Source of the DNA: CAYMRL01 sp964398985
Lineage (GTDB): Bacteria > Deinococcota > Deinococci > Deinococcales > Trueperaceae
NCBI GenBank assembly: GCA_964398985.1
Contig: CAYNOS010000001.1
Coordinates: forward strand, 124,001-188,000
Direction: 5' to 3'
DNA: 64,000 bases
Below are positions 1 to 8,245 of this stretch, piece by piece. Position 1 is the first letter of the stretch; each line of letters begins with the position of its first letter. The notes below the pieces were generated by a model. The model was given only the letters and a program-made list of their open reading frames with translations, did not search any database and was not told the origin of the DNA. The translations under genes and the position numbers were made by a program.

Positions 1-383
1 GTCCCTCGGTAGAAGCCGCCGAGAACGCCGAGGGCCGTGCCGAACGTCGCGGTGATGAGCACGGTGAGCGTGCCGACGAGCAGGCTGACGCGGGCCCCGT
101 AGAGAACGCGCGTGAGGATGTCGCGACCCAAGCCGTCGGTGCCGAAGCGGTGCTCGGCCGCAGGAGCGCGCAACCTGGAGCTCAGGTCGGTGGCGTCGGG
201 AGCGTACGGAGCGATGACGGGCGCCAGGATCGCGACCAGCACGTAGACGAGGATGATTCCTGAGCTGACCGCACCCACCGGCGTGCGCAGCACCTTCTTG
301 ATCACTGACCACAGCCAGGGCAGCGGGCCTCCCAGGCGCGGACCCGCCGGGGGCGCGGCGAGCGGCGCCGCCAAGCTCTTCAT
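1..383 (-). CDS. dppC: Peptide-type ABC transporter permease, DppC/OppC family (partial, 3' end beyond window)
   Basis: Reading leftward from the ATG at 383 gives an uninterrupted frame to the window edge. The translated start has a cytoplasmic tail of about 30 residues, one hydrophobic helix (around residues 38-60) and then the DppC hallmark HRFGTDGLGRDILTRVLYG, followed by the start of the permease core. It would be the second membrane subunit of the dipeptide/oligopeptide/nickel-type importer and pairs with the DppB gene that ends 22 bases upstream. The C-terminal two thirds, including the EAA loop, lie outside the window. The family call is secure; the substrate is unknown. Confidence 0.9.
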   Translation of the reverse strand, partial: MKSLAAPLAAPPAGPRLGGPLPWLWSVIKKVLRTPVGAVSSGIILVYVLVAILAPVIAPYAPDATDLSSRLRAPAAEHRFGTDGLGRDILTRVLYGARVSLLVGTLTVLITATFGTALGVLGGFYRG

Positions 384-405
384 CGTCGGACCGCCGGCCG
401 CTGGG

Positions 406-1407
406 TCACAGCGCGATCCTCGGGTTGAGATAGGTGTAAAGGACGTCCACTATCAGGTTCACCGCGACGTAGGTGAGGGCGTACAACATCACCGCTGCCT
501 GCACGACGACGTAGTCACGGGCGAAGATCGAGCTGACGACCAGCCGACCCAGACCTGGCCAGCCGAAGATCGTCTCGACGATCATGTTGCCGCCCAGCAA
601 CTCCCCGATCTGCAGGCCCGTGACCGTCAGCGCCGGGATGAGCGCGTTGCGCAGGGCGTGCTTGATCACGACGCGGCGCTCGGGCATCCCCTTCGAGCGA
701 GCGGTGGTGACGTAATCGCGGCCCATGATCTCCACCATCGAGCTGCGCACCACGCGCGCGAGCACCACGGCGAACACGACGCCGAGGGTGAACGCGGGCA
801 GCACGAGGTGCTTGAGCGCGTTGCCGAAGGCCTGGAGGTTGCCGGCCAGCAGCGTGTCCAGGAGCATGAAGCCGGTGCGCTCCGGGACGAACATCGTGGC
901 AGCGATGCGGCCCGACGTGGGCAGCAGGCCAAGCTCGACGGAGAAGAGCAGGATCAGAAGCAGGCCGAACCAGAACGCCGGCATGCTCACCCCCAGGAGC
1001 GTGCTGCCTAGCACCACGCGGTCGAGAAGCGAGCCGGCCTTGAGCGCGCTGATGATCCCTACGGGCAGCGCGATGATGAGAGCGAACAGGATAGTCACGA
1101 ACGTGAGCTCGATAGTCGCCGGCAAGGTGTCGACGATGAGTTGCGCCACCGGCTGGTTCTTGACGATGCTCCAGCCGAAGTCGCCCCGCACGATGCCGGC
1201 GAGGAACAGACCGAGTTGTTCCAGCACCGGTCGATCGAGGTTCATCGCGCTGCGCAGGGCCTCGACCTCCCGCTGCCCGACGTTCGCGTCGCCCAACATG
1301 ATCTCGACCGGGTCACCCGGCAGGAACCTGAGGAACAAGAAGGCGATGACCGCGACCCCCAACGCCACGGGTATCGCGGAAAGCACTCGCTTGACGACCT
1401 TGGTCAA
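406..1407 (-). CDS. dppB: Peptide-type ABC transporter permease, DppB/OppB family
   Basis: This is a 333-residue inner-membrane permease with the usual DppB layout: an N-terminal helix, the FLPGDPVEIMLG segment after it, a periplasmic stretch, then five further helices. The EAA-type loop contains GRDYVTTARSKGMPERRVVIKHALRNALIP, quoted only in part by families as the ATPase contact; here the key part is ARSKGMPERRVVIKHALRNA. The start is TTG at 1407, preceded by AAGGAAGTGAT at good spacing. It lies between the binding-protein gene and dppC in one leftward operon. No ATPase genes are visible; they may follow dppC outside the window. Confidence 0.93.
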   Translation of the reverse strand: MTKVVKRVLSAIPVALGVAVIAFLFLRFLPGDPVEIMLGDANVGQREVEALRSAMNLDRPVLEQLGLFLAGIVRGDFGWSIVKNQPVAQLIVDTLPATIELTFVTILFALIIALPVGIISALKAGSLLDRVVLGSTLLGVSMPAFWFGLLLILLFSVELGLLPTSGRIAATMFVPERTGFMLLDTLLAGNLQAFGNALKHLVLPAFTLGVVFAVVLARVVRSSMVEIMGRDYVTTARSKGMPERRVVIKHALRNALIPALTVTGLQIGELLGGNMIVETIFGWPGLGRLVVSSIFARDYVVVQAAVMLYALTYVAVNLIVDVLYTYLNPRIAL

Positions 1408-1458
1408 ATCACTTCCTTGGTCAGATAGGACTTCATGAGCCGCGGGCTCTCAGGTCAT

Positions 1459-1496
1459 CCGTCGCTCGCCCAGGCTAGGCCTTGGGCGAGCGACGG
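1459..1496 (-). other. Strong intercistronic hairpin between binding-protein gene and dppB
   Basis: A perfect 14-base stem (CCGTCGCTCGCCCA paired with TGGGCGAGCGACGG) flanks a 10-base loop. There is no downstream U-run in the direction of transcription, so it does not look like a simple intrinsic terminator. Such hairpins after a binding-protein cistron commonly protect its mRNA 3' end, giving more binding protein than permease. That role is inferred from position. Confidence 0.7.
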
Positions 1497-1500
1497 TTGG

Positions 1501-1518
1501 AGCCTTATCGATAAGGCT
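1501..1518. repeat. Perfect 18-bp palindrome next to the 3' end of the binding-protein gene
   Basis: AGCCTTATCGATAAGGCT is fully self-complementary and starts 9 bases after the binding-protein stop codon (leftward). It stands beside the larger hairpin at 1459-1496. It could add to mRNA 3' protection or be a protein site; the sequence alone does not decide. Confidence 0.6.
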
Positions 1519-1526
1519 TGGCGCGT

Positions 1527-3056
1527 CTAGCGGACCGCGTAGCCCGCCTCTCTGAGGAGTTCGCGAGCGCGCTCGGGGTCGTAGGGGTACGGCGCGAGGT
1601 CCGGGTCGTAGCCGAAGCCCGAGGGCAGGAAGCTGGTGGCGAGCCTCTCGCCGTAGCCCTGGTAGATGTTCGTGAGGATGTCGTCCCAGTCGATCGCGTA
1701 GTTGAGGGCCTGGCGCACGCGCACGTCGTCGAACGGAGGCTTCGAGACGTTGAGCTCGATGAAGTAGGCCCGCGTGCCCTGCGCCGTATGCACCGAGACG
1801 TTGGGGGCGCTGTTGATGCGGTCGACTAGGTCGGTCGGGACGGCCTGGATGATCTGTGCCTCACCGGAGAGCAGAGCTGCGACGCGGGTCGAGGGCTCTG
1901 GCATCATGCGGAACACCAGCGTCCGCAGCGCGGGCGCGCCCTGCCAGTAGCTGTCGTTGCGCTGCAGGGTCACCTGGGAGTCGAGGCTGCCTCCTTGGTA
2001 GGTGAACGGGCCGCTGCCGATGGGAGCCTGCATGAACGCGGCGACGCCGACCTCTTCCATGTAGTCCTTGGGGACGATCTGGAAGTGCACCAGCGCCTGC
2101 TCGAGCAAGCCCTGAGGGAACGTCTCGTTGTAGTGGAACCGCACCGTGCGGGAATCGACGGCTTCGACGCTCGCCAACGGGCCGAGGAGTCCGGCGCGGG
2201 GGCTGGTCTGTCCGTCGACGGCGCCTTCGGTGATGATGCGCTCGAACGTGAAGACGACGTCCTCGGAGTCCAGCGCTTCGCCGTTCGAGAAGGTCACGCC
2301 CTCGACGAGGTCGAACTCGAAGGTGGTGTCGTCGAGCGCCCGCCAGGTAGTCGCCAGCATGGGCACGACCTCGCCGTCCGGCGTGGCGGTGACGAGCGAG
2401 TCGAAGATGTTGCGCAGCACGGCCTCGGTGTCGCGGTCGCGGAACATGGCGGGATCGAGGGTAACGAGAGCGTCGGTGCGCATCCCCACGACCAGGCTGT
2501 CGGAGCCCTGGACCGAGACGTCGTGCATGCTCTCGCTGTTGTCAGCCGCCGGCCGCCAGCCCTGAACGGCGTCGCTCGCGGCCTCGAGGTTCTGCAGCAC
2601 GTAGGCGAAGATCCAGGGGGCATCCTCGAAGATCTGGCGCTGGGCTTCGAAGTAGGCCTGCTGGCGCGTCTCGTTGTCGACCGTCGTGGAGGCGACGGTG
2701 AACGCCGCGTCGACCGCCGCGTTCGAGTAGAACGACCGGTTGCCGCGCGCCTCGGTGCCGAGCTTGGGGATCCCGAGGTCGAATGGGTCGAAGTACGCCG
2801 AGCCCCAGTCGCCGGTCGACGCGTTGCGGTTGCCCGCCCGCATCTCTTCGACGAGTACCGCTGATTGCCAGACCCGCACTTGGGCGTCGACCCCGATCTC
2901 GGCCAGCATGGCTGCGATGGCCTGGATCTCGGGGGCGCGGTTCTCGGTGGTGTCGAGGGTGAACGAGAGAGTTGGCTGGGCGAACGCGCTGGTGATCAAC
3001 CAACCGAACGCCAGCAGCGTCACGAGGAACTTCGGCAGCGATGAACGCTGACCCAT
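1527..3056 (-). CDS. Family 5 (DppA/OppA-type) substrate-binding protein with circularly permuted domain order
   Basis: The 509-residue protein starts with a signal peptide (cleavage near AFA-QP, residue 26). Residues about 27-183 match what is normally the C-terminal third of this family: PEIQAIAAMLAEIGVDAQVR, then GDWGSAYFDPFDL, FYSNAAVDAAF and the EDAPWIFAYVLQN strand. Residues about 185-509 match the normal N-terminal two thirds: LVVGMRTDALVTLDPAMF, PDGEVVPMLATTW, a run to GSGPFTYQGG, FDDVRVRQALNYAIDW, and finally YDPERARELLREAGY just before the stop. In ordinary members that last segment is directly followed by the part found here at the N-terminus. The gene is thus in frame and complete but permuted. 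It is first in the operon with dppB and dppC, so it probably delivers ligand to them. The ligand is unknown. Confidence 0.9.
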   Translation of the reverse strand: MGQRSSLPKFLVTLLAFGWLITSAFAQPTLSFTLDTTENRAPEIQAIAAMLAEIGVDAQVRVWQSAVLVEEMRAGNRNASTGDWGSAYFDPFDLGIPKLGTEARGNRSFYSNAAVDAAFTVASTTVDNETRQQAYFEAQRQIFEDAPWIFAYVLQNLEAASDAVQGWRPAADNSESMHDVSVQGSDSLVVGMRTDALVTLDPAMFRDRDTEAVLRNIFDSLVTATPDGEVVPMLATTWRALDDTTFEFDLVEGVTFSNGEALDSEDVVFTFERIITEGAVDGQTSPRAGLLGPLASVEAVDSRTVRFHYNETFPQGLLEQALVHFQIVPKDYMEEVGVAAFMQAPIGSGPFTYQGGSLDSQVTLQRNDSYWQGAPALRTLVFRMMPEPSTRVAALLSGEAQIIQAVPTDLVDRINSAPNVSVHTAQGTRAYFIELNVSKPPFDDVRVRQALNYAIDWDDILTNIYQGYGERLATSFLPSGFGYDPDLAPYPYDPERARELLREAGYAVR

Positions 3057-3062
3057 CTTCGT

Positions 3063-3087
3063 ACCTCCTGCCGCTTGCGCCGGAGGT
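3063..3087 (-). promoter_or_regulatory. Shine-Dalgarno-sequestering hairpin in the binding-protein mRNA leader
   Basis: On the transcribed strand ACCTCC (3087-3082) can pair perfectly with GGAGGT (3068-3063) across a 13-base loop. The GGAGGT is the Shine-Dalgarno of the binding-protein gene, six bases from its ATG at 3056. Two further stems lie upstream in the same leader: CCACCGC/GCGGTGG at 3126-3143 and CCGAC/GTCGG at 3093-3103. This suggests a structured leader that can limit translation. No known riboswitch class is recognised. Confidence 0.5.
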
Positions 3088-3216
3088 GAAGCCCGACGGT
3101 CGGCGGCTTCCGCGAATGCGCGGGTCCACCGCCTGCGCGGTGGCGAGAGAGACTTAAGGACGTGCTAGACGCCCCTGGCCGGGTGTCCTCCTTCTCGGGT
3201 ATCAGTACACGGACTG

Positions 3217-3253
3217 TTGTAGAACAATAAGTCTCTGCAACAAACGTTGTCAA
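3217..3253 (-). promoter_or_regulatory. Sigma-70-type promoter of the ABC operon with overlapping GntR-type operator
   Basis: Reading leftward there is TTGACA (3253-3248), an 18-base spacer and TATTGT (3229-3224), placing the transcript start near 3217, about 160 bases before the ATG. Overlapping the -10 and start is TTGTTCTACAA (3227-3217), which fits the TTGT-N3-ACAA pattern of FadR-type GntR repressor sites. Repression by blocking polymerase is the natural reading. The regulator is not identified; no GntR gene is adjacent. Confidence 0.6.
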
Positions 3254-3313
3254 TGGAGATGTGGGCAGCGAAAGACACCGGCGTCGCGACGCCGTAGGCC
3301 GACCCTGCCGGCC

Positions 3314-4216
3314 TTAGGGCAACACGGTCTTGACGATCGCGGCGTCGAGCGCCTCGTAGCTCTCCAAGCCGATCAGTTCGTACAGGTCCGCCCTCGCTTG
3401 CATGCGGTGCAGGACGGCGGTCGCCGAGCCATCGCGGGCCAGCGCCTCGTACAGCTCGGCCTGCGCCTTGTTGGCCACCCGCAGCGAGCTGACGGGCCAG
3501 ATGATCATCTTGTAGCCGAGTCGTTCGAACTCGTCGGCGCTCAGCTGGGGGGTGCGGCCGAACTCGGTCATGTTGGCGAGCAGCGGCACGCCCGGCAACG
3601 CCTGAGCGAACTCCTCGAACATCGCCACGCTGGTAAGCGCCTCCGGGAAGATCGCATCGGCGCCGGCGTCGACGTACAGCCTGGCGCGCGCGACCGCACC
3701 CGCGAGGCCCTCGCTGGCGGCGGCGTCGGTGCGGGCGACCACCACCAGGTCGCGGCGCGCCTTCACGGCCGCAGCCACCTTGAGGGCCATGTCCTCGGGG
3801 CTGGTCAGGCGCTTGTCGTTGAGATGGCCGCACTTCTTCGGCAGCACCTGGTCCTCGATGTGAACGGCCGCGGCGCCGGCCGCCTCGAACGCTCGCACCA
3901 TGTTCATGACGTTGAGGGCCTCGCCGTAACCGGTGTCGCCGTCGACCAGCACGGGCAGTCCGCTGGCGCGCGCAACCTGCTTGATGAAGAACGACACGTC
4001 TTCGACGCTGATGATGCCGAGGTCGGGCAGGCCCATCGAGGCGCTCATGGCCGCGCCCGACAGGTAGAGCGCGTCGAACCCAGCGCGCTTGGCCTGCAGC
4101 GCCGCCATGCCGTTGTGCGCGCCGGGCAACCTCAGGATGCCTGGCCGCGACAGCAACTCGCGGAAGCGCTCGCCGGGCGGCGTGGCCGGCAGGTCGGCCG
4201 CGACCAGGTACGGCAT
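3314..4216 (-). CDS. prpB: 2-methylisocitrate lyase (isocitrate lyase/PEP mutase superfamily)
   Basis: A 300-residue cytosolic enzyme that splits 2-methylisocitrate into pyruvate and succinate, the last step of the methylcitrate cycle. The metal-binding DGDTGYG (residues 92-98) and the catalytic loop KKCGH (127-131, Cys129 as general acid) are intact, and the KKCGH form is the methylisocitrate lyase signature. Length matches the family. Its ATG overlaps the stop of prpC (ATGA at 4216), so the two are translationally coupled. It is the third gene of a prpD-prpC-prpB operon. Confidence 0.93.
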   Translation of the reverse strand: MPYLVAADLPATPPGERFRELLSRPGILRLPGAHNGMAALQAKRAGFDALYLSGAAMSASMGLPDLGIISVEDVSFFIKQVARASGLPVLVDGDTGYGEALNVMNMVRAFEAAGAAAVHIEDQVLPKKCGHLNDKRLTSPEDMALKVAAAVKARRDLVVVARTDAAASEGLAGAVARARLYVDAGADAIFPEALTSVAMFEEFAQALPGVPLLANMTEFGRTPQLSADEFERLGYKMIIWPVSSLRVANKAQAELYEALARDGSATAVLHRMQARADLYELIGLESYEALDAAIVKTVLP

Positions 4217-5370
4217 CAGCGCTCGCTCAGCGGCACGAACGCGCGGTCCTCGGGTCCGACGTAGTTGGCCGAGGGGCGGATGATGGTCTTGTCGCGGCGC
4301 TGCTCGATCACGTGAGCGACCCAGCCGGCGGTCCGGGCCGCCACGAACAGCGGCGTGAACAGCGCCGTCGGAATGCCCATGAAGTTGTAGGCCACCGCGC
4401 TGTACCAGTCGAGGTTCGGGAACATGCGCTTGGTGGCGGCCATCGTCTCGTCGATGCGCTCCGCGACCGAGTAGAGCGACATGTCGCCGGCCTCCTCAGA
4501 CAGCCGCCTGGCGACACCCTTGATGAGCTCGTTGCGAGGGTCAGCGACCGTGTAGACGGGGTGACCGAAGCCGATGATGACCTCCTTGGCCGCGACGCGC
4601 TCGCGGATGTCGGCGTCGGCTTCCTCGGGCGTGGCGTAGCGGCGCTGGATCTCGTAGGCGACCTCGTTGGCGCCGCCGTGCTTGGGCCCCTTGAGCGCGC
4701 CGATGCCGCCGACGACCGCGGAGTACACGTCGGACCCGGTGCCGGCGATCATCCGGCAGGTGAAGGTGCTGGCGTTGAACTCGTGCTCTGCGTAGAGGAT
4801 CTGCGTGACGTGCATCGCATCGACGAAGCTCTGCTTGGGCGCCTTGCCGTGAAGCAGTCTCAGGAAGTGTCCGCCGATGCTGTCGTCGTCGGTCTCGACG
4901 TCGATGCGACGGCCGTTGACGGCGTAGTGATACCAGTACAGGAGCATCGAAGCGGTGCTGGCGATCAGCTTGTCGCCGACGTCGCGGGCGCCCGGCTCGT
5001 TGTGGTCCGACGCTTCGGGGAGCGTGGCGCCCAGCGCCGAAACGCCGCTCCTCAGGACGTCCATCGGGTGCGCCGCCGCCGGCGTCGCCTCCAGCACCTG
5101 CTTGACCAGCGGCGGCAGGCCCCGCAGCCGGCGCAGCTTCGCCTTGTAGGCCGCCAGCTGCGAGGCCTTCGGCAGTTCGCCGTGGATCAAGAGGTGCGCG
5201 ACCTCCTCGTACTCGCAGTTGGAGGCGAGGTCGCCGATGTCGTAGCCGCGGTAGTGCAGGTCGTCGCCAGACTGCCCGACGGTGCTCAGGGCGGTATTGC
5301 CGGCGGTCACCCCCGAGAGTGCGACCGACTTCTTGGGCCTGAAGGCTCCTGGTTCGTTGGCGTCGCTCAT
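4216..5370 (-). CDS. prpC: 2-methylcitrate synthase / citrate synthase family
   Basis: A 384-residue enzyme condensing propionyl-CoA (and probably acetyl-CoA) with oxaloacetate. Catalytic residues of the citrate synthase family are visible: His231 in KHGGANE, His270 in GFGHPVYTVADPR and Asp321 in NLDWYSAV; AEHEFNAST lies at about 195-202. The start is the ATG at 5370, preceded by AGGAGA, and not the longer open frame that runs upstream into prpD. Placement between prpD and prpB argues for methylcitrate synthase, although sequence alone cannot exclude a dual role as the citrate synthase. Confidence 0.92.
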   Translation of the reverse strand: MSDANEPGAFRPKKSVALSGVTAGNTALSTVGQSGDDLHYRGYDIGDLASNCEYEEVAHLLIHGELPKASQLAAYKAKLRRLRGLPPLVKQVLEATPAAAHPMDVLRSGVSALGATLPEASDHNEPGARDVGDKLIASTASMLLYWYHYAVNGRRIDVETDDDSIGGHFLRLLHGKAPKQSFVDAMHVTQILYAEHEFNASTFTCRMIAGTGSDVYSAVVGGIGALKGPKHGGANEVAYEIQRRYATPEEADADIRERVAAKEVIIGFGHPVYTVADPRNELIKGVARRLSEEAGDMSLYSVAERIDETMAATKRMFPNLDWYSAVAYNFMGIPTALFTPLFVAARTAGWVAHVIEQRRDKTIIRPSANYVGPEDRAFVPLSER

Positions 5371-5378
5371 CTGCTCTC

Positions 5379-6896
5379 CTAACGCTGGCCGTAGTCGAAG
5401 ATGCCGCTCCGCACGGGTGCCCCGAGCTGCTCGCCGGCGACCTCGACATCGAGCTCGCCGACCTCGGCGGGAGTGAGCGAGTCGATGCGCTCGACCAGCT
5501 CGAGGAAGCGCTGCTGCTCGGCCTCGGCCACGATGCCTTCGGCAAGCGTGCGGAACTTCTCGACGTACTGCGGCCGGGCGAACGGCCGCGCTCCCAAGGG
5601 ATGCGCGTCGGCCACCGCGATCTCGTCTTGGATGACGGTGCCGTCGCGCATGGTGATCGCCACGTGCGCCCCGAACGCCTTCTCGGCGGGATCGCTCGAG
5701 TGGTAACGGCGCGTCCACTCGGGATCCTCGGCGGTCGCGATCTTGTGCCACAGCCGCACGGTGTCGGGGCGGCGGGCGCGTTCGGGCGCGTAGCTGCGCT
5801 CGTGGTGCCAGGCACGGTCCTGCAGCGCCACCGCGAAGATGTACATGATCGAGTGGTCGAGCGTCTCGCGGCTCGCCTCGGGATCCATCTTCTGAGGGTC
5901 GTTGGCTCCGGTGCCGATCACGTAGTGGGTGTGGTGGCTGGTGCTGATGACGACGCCGGCCACCTCATCGGTGTCGGGCACGCGCTCGCCCATGCGTCTG
6001 GCGAGGTCGATCAAAGCCTGGCTCTGGTACTCGGCGGAGTGCTCCTTGGTATAGGTCTCGAGGATCTGGCGCTTGCTCTCGCCAGGTTCGGGCAGAGGCA
6101 CCTGGTAGCGGGCGGTGGGGCCGGACAACAGCCAAGCGATGAAGCCGTCCTCACCCTCGTAGGCAGGTGACGGCGCGCCCTCGCCGCGCATGGCGCGATC
6201 GACAGCCTCGACGGCCAGCTTGCCGGCGAACGCCGGGGCGTAGGCCTTCCAGCTCGAGATCTCGCCCTTGCGCGATTGGCGGGTGGTGGTGGTGGTGTGC
6301 AACCCCTGCTGGATGGCCTGGTACGCGACGTCGACCGGCAGGTTCAAGAGCGCCGACAGGCCCCCCGCTGCCGACGGTCCAAGGTGCGCGATGTGGTCGA
6401 TCTTGTGCTCGTGCAGGCAGATCCCCTTCACCAGCGAGACCTGCAGCTCGTAGCCGGCAGCGATGCCGCGCACCAGCTCGCTCCCGGAACGGCCGGTGCT
6501 CTGGGCGACGGCCAGGATGGCCGGGATGTTGTCGCCCGGATGGCTGTAGTCGGCGGCCAGGAAGGTGTCGTGAAAGTCGAGCTCGCGCACCGCCACGCCG
6601 TTGGCCCACGCCGCCCACTCGGGCGAGAAGCGCTGCATGTTGGGCACGCCGAACAGCGTCGCTCCGGGCGAGCGCGGGTGAGCCAACGCCTGCGCCCGCG
6701 CCGACCGAACCGGTTGGCGCGCCAACGAGGCGACCGCCACCGCGGCGTTGTCGATCACGCGGTTGCCGATCATCTCGACGACGTCGGCATCGACGGGTAC
6801 CGGGTCGGTTGCCACGGCCGCCATCTTCCACGCCAGTTGATCCTGCTTGGCCAGTCGCTCGGCCGACTTGTAGGTGCGGACTTCGTGTAGCTTCAC
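5379..6896 (-). CDS. prpD: 2-methylcitrate dehydratase, MmgE/PrpD family
   Basis: A 505-residue PrpD-family protein, with family landmarks NGVAVRELDFHDTFL (about 98-112), HPGDNIPAILAVAQ, and HKIDHIAHLGPSAAGG followed by the GLHTTTTTRQSRKGEISSWK substrate-site stretch, quoted here only to its SRKGEISSWK end. It dehydrates 2-methylcitrate to cis-methylaconitate. It is the first gene of the prp operon and its stop lies 8 bases before the prpC ATG. Divergent from the oxidoreductase gene at 7075. No PrpR-type regulator is nearby. Confidence 0.93.
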   Translation of the reverse strand: MKLHEVRTYKSAERLAKQDQLAWKMAAVATDPVPVDADVVEMIGNRVIDNAAVAVASLARQPVRSARAQALAHPRSPGATLFGVPNMQRFSPEWAAWANGVAVRELDFHDTFLAADYSHPGDNIPAILAVAQSTGRSGSELVRGIAAGYELQVSLVKGICLHEHKIDHIAHLGPSAAGGLSALLNLPVDVAYQAIQQGLHTTTTTRQSRKGEISSWKAYAPAFAGKLAVEAVDRAMRGEGAPSPAYEGEDGFIAWLLSGPTARYQVPLPEPGESKRQILETYTKEHSAEYQSQALIDLARRMGERVPDTDEVAGVVISTSHHTHYVIGTGANDPQKMDPEASRETLDHSIMYIFAVALQDRAWHHERSYAPERARRPDTVRLWHKIATAEDPEWTRRYHSSDPAEKAFGAHVAITMRDGTVIQDEIAVADAHPLGARPFARPQYVEKFRTLAEGIVAEAEQQRFLELVERIDSLTPAEVGELDVEVAGEQLGAPVRSGIFDYGQR

Positions 6897-7074
6897 TCTT
6901 CAGCACGTCCTTCTCAGGCGCGGCCCCGTGGGGACGTGCCGGGCGCTTGACGCGCCGGCTCTCGCCAGTTCCTCGAGGATACCAAGCGTGTCTCCATCGC
7001 CGTGCGCCGTGCCGGCCGGAACGGCGGGACGACGGCCGGTAGGATTGACCTCTCACGACCGGAGGTCAGCACCG

Positions 7075-8157
7075 ATGACAGCACGCCAGGACCTCAGCTA
7101 CTTGGACGCCCCGCTCGAGCCGACCGGCCGCCCCCTTCGCTGGGGCGTGGTGGCGACCGGCAGCATCGCCAGGCGGGTTACCGGCGAGATCGCGAGCCTC
7201 CCGGATGCGCTGGTCCACGCGGTCAGCTCGCGCAGCCGTGAGCGGGCAGAGGCATTCGCGGCCGAGTTCGGTTGCCGCCGCGCCTACTGGGACGCGGCCG
7301 GTGTCAGCGGGTACCAACGCCTCGCTGACGACCCCGACGTCGACGTCGTCTACCTGACGACCCCGCACGGCCAGCATCACGAGGTCGCCAAGACGCTGCT
7401 CGAGGGAGGCAAGCACGTGCTGGTCGAGAAGGCGTTCACGGTGACCGGCTGGGAAGCCGAGGACCTCATCGCCTGCGCTCGCCGCCACGGGCGTTTCCTG
7501 ATGGAGGCGCTGTGGACCCGCTTCCTGCCCGCCTACCGGCGCGCGCTCGCGGTGATCGCTGCTGGCGAGATCGGCGAGGTCAGCTTGGTGCAGGCGGACC
7601 TCGGCTTCATCGCCGCTGCCGACCCGCGCCACCGGCTGTGGGCCAAGGCCGATGGCGGAGGCGCGCTCCTCGATCTGGCCGTCTACCCGTTGGCGTGGGT
7701 CACCGGCGCCCTCGGTTTCCCCACCGCAGTGCAGGCCTCCGGCCGGCTCGGACGCGAAGGCGTCGATGAGACCACCGCGTTGCAGCTCGTCTATCCGGGC
7801 GGCCGGCACGCGCAGGTCATGGTCTCCTTCGTATCGCAGACGACGCGCCAGGTGCGCATCTGCGGGAGTGGCGGAGTCATCGTCAGCGATGCGCCGCTGA
7901 CACGCCCGGAAGGCTTCAGCGTGGCGACCACCCGCGGCACCGTGGGATCCGGCGAAACCGCGACACGCCACGAACGGCACCCCTTCACGGTGACCCCCTA
8001 CGCGTATCAGGCCAGGGAAGTGACCCGCTGCATTCAGAACGGCCTGCTCGAGAGTCAGCTGATGCCGCTCAGCGACACGCTCGACACCATGAGGCTGCTC
8101 GACGAGGTCAGGGCGCAGATCGGCCTCACCTATCCGAACGACTTGCGCGCTACCTGA
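7075..8157 (+). CDS. Gfo/Idh/MocA family NAD(P)-dependent oxidoreductase
   Basis: A 360-residue soluble dehydrogenase. The N-terminal Rossmann fold shows WGVVATGSIARRV (about 23-35), a VDVVYLTTPHGQHH segment, and the family motif EKAFT (normally EKP), with the C-terminal alpha/beta domain after it. The ATG at 7075 has GGAGGT at 7061-7066; the longer frame upstream lacks a ribosome site. The closest known style is the trans-dihydrodiol/sugar dehydrogenase group. The substrate cannot be told. It stands alone, divergent from prpD. Confidence 0.88.
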   Translation: MTARQDLSYLDAPLEPTGRPLRWGVVATGSIARRVTGEIASLPDALVHAVSSRSRERAEAFAAEFGCRRAYWDAAGVSGYQRLADDPDVDVVYLTTPHGQHHEVAKTLLEGGKHVLVEKAFTVTGWEAEDLIACARRHGRFLMEALWTRFLPAYRRALAVIAAGEIGEVSLVQADLGFIAAADPRHRLWAKADGGGALLDLAVYPLAWVTGALGFPTAVQASGRLGREGVDETTALQLVYPGGRHAQVMVSFVSQTTRQVRICGSGGVIVSDAPLTRPEGFSVATTRGTVGSGETATRHERHPFTVTPYAYQAREVTRCIQNGLLESQLMPLSDTLDTMRLLDEVRAQIGLTYPNDLRAT

Positions 8158-8245
8158 GCACTGGCTGGGTCGGCAGCGCAGCCTCGGCACGCTCCGTGTA
8201 GCGCACCACAGCTCCCACGCAGCACGCCGTGCGACACTGCTCGGC

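Noticed and set aside
1527..3056. Reading the binding protein as two broken genes or a frameshifted pair
   Set aside because: A single uninterrupted frame with one signal peptide and one stop holds both parts in full; neither part lacks its own core segments.
3217..3227. Assigning the TTGTTCTACAA site to the GntR gene at 58544
   Set aside because: Spacing differs from TTGTATACAA (three central bases against two) and the loci are 55 kb apart; no support.
6284..6298. GTG repeat in prpD as a simple-sequence switch
   Set aside because: It encodes part of the HTTTTTR stretch in the PrpD family core; five repeats in frame would not shift the frame on slippage of one unit.
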